Shown: piece by piece, positions 50,053 to 64,000 of the stretch
How positions within the stretch are numbered: the stretch's first letter is position 1
Layout of the letters: every line of letters starts with the position of its first letter
Origin: Nymphaea colorata
Taxonomy: Eukaryota > Streptophyta > Magnoliopsida > Nymphaeales > Nymphaeaceae
Length of the DNA stretch: 64,000 nucleotides
Assembly: GCF_008831285.2 (NCBI RefSeq)
Contig: NC_045150.1
Location: forward strand, 2,306,001-2,370,000
Reading direction: 5' to 3'
Made by a program: the position numbers and the translations under genes
Notes under the pieces: model-generated
Database searches by the model: none
Told to the model about the DNA's origin: nothing
Seen by the model: only the letters and a program-made list of their open reading frames with translations

Positions 50053-50658
50053 ACAAATTCAGCAACTTTTTGAAACCCAGCTCTGTTAATGAACCTGAAG
50101 GCTCAAACCTACAAGTTTATAAGAAAAAAAAATCAAAATCAGATGCATGAATTGAAATTTAGGATCTGTTAATTTTCGATAAATTGAAAACAATCTAGAT
50201 CATGATTTTAAATCATCATAAAATTCTAACGTGCATTTTCTTCCAGCTTCTTGTTTTTTCATTCAGACTAGGAAATTTTGACCTCTAAAGTAAATCCATC
50301 AAAGCAGAAACAAAATTGAAGAACAAGGTACTGGCAAGTAACAATTTTCAAATAGGTCAACAGCCGATATTTCCTAACAAGTCAGGCAAAAAACATGAGG
50401 ACATGATTCGAAAATATTTATACGAGAATTTTAACTAATCATTGGGCCTTCTGAAAAGAAACCTGATCGAGATTGATATAGATGAAACAATATGAAACAT
50501 GAGAACGATCATAGCTGCACAAAAAGGCTTAACTGACTTGAACAAATAGTTAATACAGCTTTATGCTTGTCTGTTACAAAGAATTTCCCCAAATAACAAT
50601 GGCAACAAGCCTGGAATTATTCAGAAGCCGAATCTTACAAATTATATCGATCTTTGGA
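50053..50658. other. Spacer, nothing recognised
   Basis: AT-rich sequence without recognisable coding, repeat or RNA features. It may include the 3' UTR of the exon-like segment to its right. Confidence 0.5.
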
Positions 50659-50827
50659 CTACAGTAATGGCATGCCTTGTAAGCAAGACGGAATCATTCT
50701 TGGAAGACGTCTCATCAACAGTGCTGCTTTAACATTATCATCATAATCATTATCTACAAATTGGCCTGCACAATCCCACCAAATGAATTTTTCCCCTTTG
50801 CCATCACCTTTTCCATCTCTTATGGAA
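50659..50827 (-). CDS. Exon-like open segment ending in a stop, origin unknown
   Basis: On the minus strand an acceptor (gattgttctgcag) at 50,828 is followed by a 55-codon open frame closed by TAG at 50,659-50,661. It reads in part GEKFIWWDCAGQFVDNDYDD and ends MIPSCLQGMPLL. The composition (W-rich core, acidic patch, basic LMRRLPRM) looks like real protein rather than translated spacer. The donor exon could not be identified. It may be an alternative 3' exon of the PPR transcript or the last exon of a separate gene. I do not recognise the family. Confidence 0.35.
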
Positions 50828-51503
50828 CTGCAGAACAATCAAAATGATGAAGCCAACAGATCTATCAAGAAGTCAAATAGTACTGCTGAAGCAAATCAAC
50901 AAGATTAAATGAGCCCAGATGCTCATACTAGGAAAAGCTTAGAGCTTATACTTCTCAAACAACATATAGCTCAGGGGATACATCTCATGCATGCCTTCCT
51001 CTGCATTGATACTCTACCTAAAATGCAGGCCGAAACACCAAAAGCTCAAGATAAGAGGAGGAAATACGGCTTTCACCTAAGCTACACTCAGGAGTGCCGG
51101 GCCTACATGCTGGTTTTAGCCTCCTTAGGTGTGCACATGTCCATGCAGGCAGATGTAGCCCTGTAGGTCCATCTCCATAGCATGATGCACATGAAATGAC
51201 TTCCTTTTTCAACTCCTTAGAGCTTAAACAGAAATAAACTTCCCCAGCAAGATTGGTTTTATATGGATACAATGCAAGCATCAGGAATCATCTCCCCCCC
51301 TTGAAAGAACTTGTGCCAACAAAAAAATTGCTTGCCAATAAAGGAGCCCCACTTGACTATCAAATTATCCAAATCTTATGTCCTTTGAAAAAGCTTGATC
51401 AAGGATAAACAAGAGACACATCGTTGAACTGAAAGACGGATATTGCATTAACACTTACCATTAATTATATAATCAACTGACTCTAAAGAACTGCTCACAA
51501 ATG

Positions 51504-51620
51504 CTAGTGCTGATAATTCTTGTCAAGCATAACCAGCGAACAACCACCAACAAGATCCCTCAAGAAGTACCACGTGGTCAAAACTTCCTTCATGCACTCC
51601 CCAATTATTGACGTGCATTC
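51504..51620 (-). CDS. Second exon-like open segment downstream of the PPR gene
   Basis: After an acceptor-like gctttagcag, the minus strand is open for 38 codons (start ECTSIIGECMKEVLTTWYF) and ends with TAG at 51,504-51,506. It lies in the probable 3' UTR region of the PPR gene. It may be an alternative terminal exon or a chance frame. Confidence 0.22.
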   Translation of the reverse strand, partial: ECTSIIGECMKEVLTTWYFLRDLVGGCSLVMLDKNYQH

Positions 51621-51952
51621 CTGCTAAAGCATTGTTAGCTTAGTTGTCAATCACAAGCATCATTTTGGAGATAAGCTGAAAGATATACTTTTTGGTTTAG
51701 GCCTAGCACACTCGTCGGAATAGGCCCAACATTCAATTGTGTGAGGAAGACAGAACCTCACCAACTCCAACAGCACCTACCAAAATCTATTAGTGCCACA
51801 CAGTAGCAAAAAATAGCATTAGTAAATACAGTTAGATGGACTAATATGATAAAGCACTTGAATATGAATTTCTGTAATTGGTCATAACTGGGAAAAAAAA
51901 AAGCTGTGGAGATCAACTGAGAGAAGTACCATTTGTCAAGTTGAATAAGACA

Positions 51953-53809
51953 TTAGTCTTCATCAATCTTTCCTACAGCCTCAAGTATTGAAGAATAGGT
52001 AATGAGATCATACTCAAATCCTTTTGATTTCATCTCCTTCATTAACCTAGCAGCTTCCTCAAACATGCCAGCCCGACTAAGAGACCCAAGAACGGTATTA
52101 TATGAAACAGCATCCGGTTTAATACTAGAATCTTTCATTCTTGATAGCATGTCCACTGCCTGACCTGGCCCACCTGTTCTCGCCAATCCATTGAGTACAA
52201 TATTGTAAGAGTTAAGATCTGGATTACATCCTTTCTCTTGCATCTCTCGAAGCAAAGAGCAGGCTTCATCAATCATACCCACCCTCACCATCCCAGACAT
52301 AAGAGCATTGTAGGAGAAGACATCTGGAACACATCCAAGTCTTCCCATTTCTTCAAAAAGGCTCATGGCACCATCAATGTCCCCAGATTTTCCAAGGTGT
52401 TTGATCATTACTGCATAAACCCTTGAGCTGGAAGTCCCACAGTTCTCTATTAACTCCTGAAACAGTTCTTTTGCAACATCATAACGCTTTGCTTTTCCAA
52501 GAGCATCAATTACACTACAATAAGCAGCAGGGCAAGGCGGGAAACCCTTCTCATCCATTTCCTCGAGTAATAGTAATGCTTTTTCTAGTCGATTGGCTTT
52601 GGAAAACCCATCAATAAGAATTGAATAGGTAAAGGCACTTGGGGTGATGCCCTTCTCTTTCATTTTCTCAAACCAGCAAGTGGCTTGAAATACAGGAGAT
52701 TTTGACCTAAAAACAGCCTTTATGACACTATTATAGGAGACCACATTGGGCATGCATCCTAAGGCTTCCATTTGACAAAATACACTATGAACATCGCCAT
52801 ATCGACCTGCCTCACCTAGAATATTGATTAGATTATTCATGAATACAATATCTGGCTTGCATCCCACATCTTGCATAGTGAGAAAGAGTTGATAAGCATC
52901 GTCAACTTTTCCTGCTCTGCCCAACCCCTTAATTAACTCAGTATATGTATAAACACTTGGAGTACAATGTTTGGCCTTCATTTCTTGAAATATATCCAAT
53001 GCTTTGTCCACTTTATTTGATTTGAAAAACAAACCAATCAGGGTGGTATATATCTTTGCATTCGGTTGCAACTCGTACTCTTTCATTTCTTCAAACAGTC
53101 GAACAGCAGAATCTTCACGACCCAGTTTGCTGAAAGCACCAATAAGCAAGCTATAGGTTACAGTATCAGGAAGGCAGTTATCCTCATTGCACATTTCATT
53201 GTAGAGCTCATGGACCTTCTCATAATGATACTCTTGCATCAGCACTAGAATCAATGTATTGTAAGTGGAAATGCTTGGTTTGAATCCTCGAGATTTTATC
53301 TGATAGAATATTGCACATGCCTTCTCCAGCATCTTTGCCTTCCCAAGGATCCTAATTATCTTTGATACATCTGATGAAGTAATCATACAACCACTCCTCA
53401 CCATCTCTTGTGTGAACTTCCATAATTCTCCAACCAATCCTGCTTCTTCTAAACTATGGATGAGAGCCATGTAGGTTGTTGTCTCATGCTCGAAATTTTT
53501 GCTTTTACTAGCCCACTTGAAAAATTGAATCTTCACACCAATCTGTACATCAGTTTTCATCACCTCACGAATGAGCCTGTGGTCCACCTTTAGCATCAAA
53601 ACCTTCAACGCTCTTTCTGAATCAGGACCCCATTTGAATATTTTGAGAATCCGGATGAACCGTTCATCTAATGAGTGAGCAGAAATTTCACCATTTGCAG
53701 GTTTTTGACCCATTGGCTTTTCGGGGGGCCCAATTTTGAGGCTTGGTACCCGGAACATTTGAACAATGTCATTATCTATTAAAGTTCCACATATTAGAGT
53801 CTTCATCAA
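51953..53809 (-). CDS. P-class pentatricopeptide repeat protein (At3g16010-like)
   Basis: A single exon of 618 codons, typical of intronless plant PPR genes. About a dozen or more 35-residue P-type repeats fill residues ~110-610 (units such as YNTLILVLMQEYHYEKVHEL, YSLLIGAFSKLGREDSAVRL and YTELIKGLGRAGKVDDAYQL). There is no E, DYW or SMR domain, and the protein ends YSSILEAVGKIDED. Shared blocks with Arabidopsis At3g16010 as I remember it include LDERFIRILKIFKWGPD, VDHRLIR, KVHELYNEMCNED, LLLEEMDEKGFPPCPAAYCS and MFEEAARLMKEMKSKGFEYD. Orthology is therefore likely. Such proteins bind specific organellar RNAs, and the target here is unknown. The N terminus lacks an obvious transit peptide from either ATG at 53,807 or 53,804, so an upstream leader exon may exist. 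Confidence 0.95.
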   Translation of the reverse strand: MMKTLICGTLIDNDIVQMFRVPSLKIGPPEKPMGQKPANGEISAHSLDERFIRILKIFKWGPDSERALKVLMLKVDHRLIREVMKTDVQIGVKIQFFKWASKSKNFEHETTTYMALIHSLEEAGLVGELWKFTQEMVRSGCMITSSDVSKIIRILGKAKMLEKACAIFYQIKSRGFKPSISTYNTLILVLMQEYHYEKVHELYNEMCNEDNCLPDTVTYSLLIGAFSKLGREDSAVRLFEEMKEYELQPNAKIYTTLIGLFFKSNKVDKALDIFQEMKAKHCTPSVYTYTELIKGLGRAGKVDDAYQLFLTMQDVGCKPDIVFMNNLINILGEAGRYGDVHSVFCQMEALGCMPNVVSYNSVIKAVFRSKSPVFQATCWFEKMKEKGITPSAFTYSILIDGFSKANRLEKALLLLEEMDEKGFPPCPAAYCSVIDALGKAKRYDVAKELFQELIENCGTSSSRVYAVMIKHLGKSGDIDGAMSLFEEMGRLGCVPDVFSYNALMSGMVRVGMIDEACSLLREMQEKGCNPDLNSYNIVLNGLARTGGPGQAVDMLSRMKDSSIKPDAVSYNTVLGSLSRAGMFEEAARLMKEMKSKGFEYDLITYSSILEAVGKIDED

Positions 53810-55831
53810 AGTAAGATAATGAGAACTTTGAAGAATAAAATCTCTTTGTAGTCTAAGACCATGACACCTCTATACAGAAAAGCAAGGTGAGCTGCCAATG
53901 TGCTTTACTACAAGAAAGATGATTATGCAACTTGATCAATTTTTTGGGTAATTGGGTGCAGTATCTAAAGACTGAAACAAGGAACTATATAGATAAATGT
54001 GCATATTTAGGATCAATTATTCTGCATAAGTTAGAAAGGGAGAAGGCGTTACTGAAAATCTATTACTTTGCTTTGAAGCAAATATTGGGCTCTCCAACAG
54101 AAAAAAACTTATTAGAGAAATGAATAAAAACAACTGATCATTAGAAAAATAAACAAAAGATGAAGAACTATTGGGAGGAAATATTTGAGCATCATTCTTT
54201 TTGGTACCTGTTCCATGCAAGGAAGAGAAAAAGATGGAAGGAAACAAAAAATGACCATGAAAAGAAAGAAGGGCTCTGCAGACTCCAGAAAGAGAAAAGA
54301 ATTTGTGATAAGGGCATGAACCTGAAAATGGAGAGTGGCGCCAAAGAGCAGGTACAGAAGTGATTGTCCTCCTGAATGGCCGAAACCTCAGCATTGTTTC
54401 TTTGAAGAACACTTTTCACCTGATCACATGAAAATTGGAAGTTCACTGAGCAAAACCAATTAATTTCTTTCTCTCGTTCTCTCTCTCCCCACACCTGAAG
54501 GGCCAACTAAGTGGAGGAAAATAGACAAAAAGAAAAATCCACCAACAAAAAAGCAGCTATTAGAAGACTGTTGCATCATCGGATCAAAAAATGCAGCCAA
54601 AAGAAGAGAAAAAGACGGGGAAAATAAAAGGAAAACAGAAAAACAAACGGACATAAAGGAGATCCGAGGCAGGGAGAGAGAGCATACATCATGTTGGGAT
54701 GCTTGCTGGCGGGCAACAGTGAAAGGGGGCACATCCCTGTGGAGACCACCTGAAACGCATGGAAACAAAAGAGGGGATGGGCAGAGGGTGAGGAAGTGAG
54801 GAAACCAAAGAAAGAGATGAAGCCGCGGAAAATTAGAGAGGGGTTGGAAATACCATGGAGAAAGAGCCCTGCGTGACTGCGTCACTGTTGCGGACGAACA
54901 CTTGCCGCCGCTGAGGAGGAAGAAGGGGACGAGACCAGTGAAAGAAGCGGCTTCACCTGGCGGCCAGAAAATTCCTCGCGCATAAAAGTCGGATCTACGG
55001 GCAAAAGTCCCACCTCGATAGGTCCGTAGATCCACGGATAAAAAGGTCCAGCAAACAGAATTTTTTCAACCGTGCGTGAGGGAACAATCTTAATATTCAA
55101 ATGTTACCTTTACCTATATCTATTTTTCGGATATTTACACATTTAGATTCGAATTTTAATATATCTAAATCCAAATTCAAAATCTCATTTCACAATTCAA
55201 ATCTGATTCGAATTTATTTTCAAATTCGTCTGAATTCGATCTGATATTTTAAATTCGATATGATTTCTAAGTCAGATATAATTTTTTTTCTATAATCAAT
55301 TTTTTCAAGATGAATCGATTCGATTGAATATCTGATTCAAATTGGATGGATTGACGTTCCTATGAGTTCTAGGCTTTAGTGAGGCTAACTTTGAGGTTCT
55401 GTTTGTTAGATCCTTGCATTATGAAAGATTATTTGTTATTCTTAAATTAAAAAAAAAAACTATTTCCTTTTATCCAACACACGTGCAAGCTTGTTTTTTT
55501 TTTTTTTTGGGATCTAACAAGCAATTGCCGAAACCCAACATTTTTGTGGGTTAGGAAAACACTATTTTGGTTAAAAAACACAATAAATAATTCATCTATC
55601 AATTCTTGATCATGTTTAACACATACATGTTTGGCAACAGTAAAAATTAATTTCTGGACTTTTAAAATCTTACGTTAATAATTGATGTTTTCTTATAAGC
55701 CCAAAAGCTTACATGGATACATAACTAATGTTTTACGGCCAAGTAATTTAAACAGCATCCTAACAATACTAATAACAACCAATTCATGTGAAATTATATA
55801 TAGATCTCTTTTTCTCTTTCTATATATATAT
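53810..55831. other. PPR 5' flank and spacer
   Basis: The sequence up to about 55,080 is GC-richer and purine/pyrimidine-structured, with CT-rich patches near 54,470 and 54,680. It probably contains the PPR promoter and leader exons, though no exon could be fixed. From 55,110 to 55,370 there is another gattcgaattt-type repeat, and after that AT-rich spacer. Confidence 0.45.
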
Positions 55832-56008
55832 AGACGGAGCTAAAAATTTTTGATGAGGATGCTAAATTAAAGTTAATTTTGACAGGGGCCAAAATATTAT
55901 TTTTCAAAATTTTTATATAGAACAAGTAAAATTTTCTAAACTTACACGTAATTTTTTGAGGGGGGGGGTGGGCAGGGCACCTGCAAGCGCCCCTTGGCTC
56001 CGCCCCTA
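55832..56008. mobile_element. hAT-like MITE, GGGGCGGAGCC family, diverged subtype
   Basis: It begins agacggagctaaaa and ends ccttggctccgcccctac. The core carries aaaatttttatatagaacaa shared with the copy at 46,700. It lies just beyond the last exon of the helix-loop-helix gene. Confidence 0.75.
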
Positions 56009-56265
56009 CACACACATACACATATTTTCCCTTAGCAACCAGAATCACATAGATAGATCTGATAGGCAAGTGCATGCATACACACGCACATTTTTAGGTC
56101 CGCCATTAGGTTGATTATGTTAAAATTGAAGGGTTCATTCAGTTTCCAGTTATGTAATTATTCCTTTTGCAACAAGTCAGTGACATCAACTTCCATAGTG
56201 GCAACTAGTAATGTAACCTAAATTGCATGATATTCTTCATCTTCTCTTGGGTGGGCACTGTCATG

Positions 56266-63874
<7,609 letters not shown>

Positions 63875-64000
63875 CTGCAGGTTTAGATTCAGCAACTCTA
63901 AAGACAAAGAGTTTGATATGCATCATGCGCCTTCCCGGCATGGGTATATATTGACAAAGAAATGATCAGTAAAGATGATCTTTTCAAAGATTCTAAAGCA
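63875..64000 (-). promoter_or_regulatory. Upstream of the HLH start codon, right window edge
   Basis: An acceptor-like aacctgcag lies directly before the chosen ATG, so the leader may contain an intron and the gene may extend beyond the window. Nothing else is recognised. Confidence 0.35.

Noticed and set aside
54460-55035. 191-codon minus-strand frame upstream of the PPR gene
   Set aside because: Serine/proline/leucine-rich translation of a CT-rich promoter-leader region, with no motif or homology that I recognise. A leader exon is more likely than a protein.

Overview
This window is nuclear DNA of a flowering plant. The evidence is spliced genes with GT/AG introns and plant-type family members (an SBDS protein with the C-terminal zinc finger, a plant MEKK-type kinase, a P-class PPR protein). 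The spacers are AT-rich and full of hAT-like and Tourist-like MITEs, a tRNA-derived SINE, a LINE relic and long (CT)n(TA)n microsatellites. The species cannot be named from the sequence alone. All exon models below were built by hand from splice consensus, reading-frame continuity and remembered family sequence; no alignment was run.

Layout. 1-1,200: apparent 5' end of a minus-strand gene leaving the window on the left. 1,200-13,660: a gene-poor, transposon-rich block with a long hairpin, a SINE with a clear 12-bp target duplication, a decayed hAT transposase with a possible 3' terminus, a Tourist-like MITE, a gene-like exon/intron segment and a frameshifted LINE RNase H tail. 13,700-34,740: a gene-dense block. 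It holds SBDS (+, 5 coding exons, 358 aa), an SNM1/Apollo-like beta-CASP nuclease (-, 5 exons, 568 aa; convergent with SBDS), and a MAPKKK3/5-like kinase (-, 11 exons, 729 aa; upstream of the nuclease on the same strand). 34,740-50,600: a second transposon-rich block with several MITE families, a pair of ~140-bp inverted repeats 2 kb apart, and a 12-copy, ~130-bp tandem array whose units carry telomere-like CCCTAAA heptamers. 50,650-53,810: an intronless P-class PPR gene (-, 618 aa), with two exon-like open segments downstream. 56,266-63,874: a small helix-loop-helix/ACT-like gene (-, 4 exons, 170 aa) whose introns are swollen by MITEs and a huge (CT)n(TA)n tract.

The genes do not form a pathway. 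SBDS acts in 60S ribosome maturation, the nuclease in DNA-end processing or repair, the kinase at the top of a MAPK cascade, the PPR protein probably in organelle RNA metabolism, and the HLH protein probably in transcriptional control by dimerisation. No gene cluster or new defence or biosynthetic system is visible. The most unusual features are the telomere-motif tandem array, the set of hAT-type non-autonomous families beside a dead hAT transposase, the in-frame 16-residue repeat in the nuclease tail, and the HLH gene without an obvious basic region.
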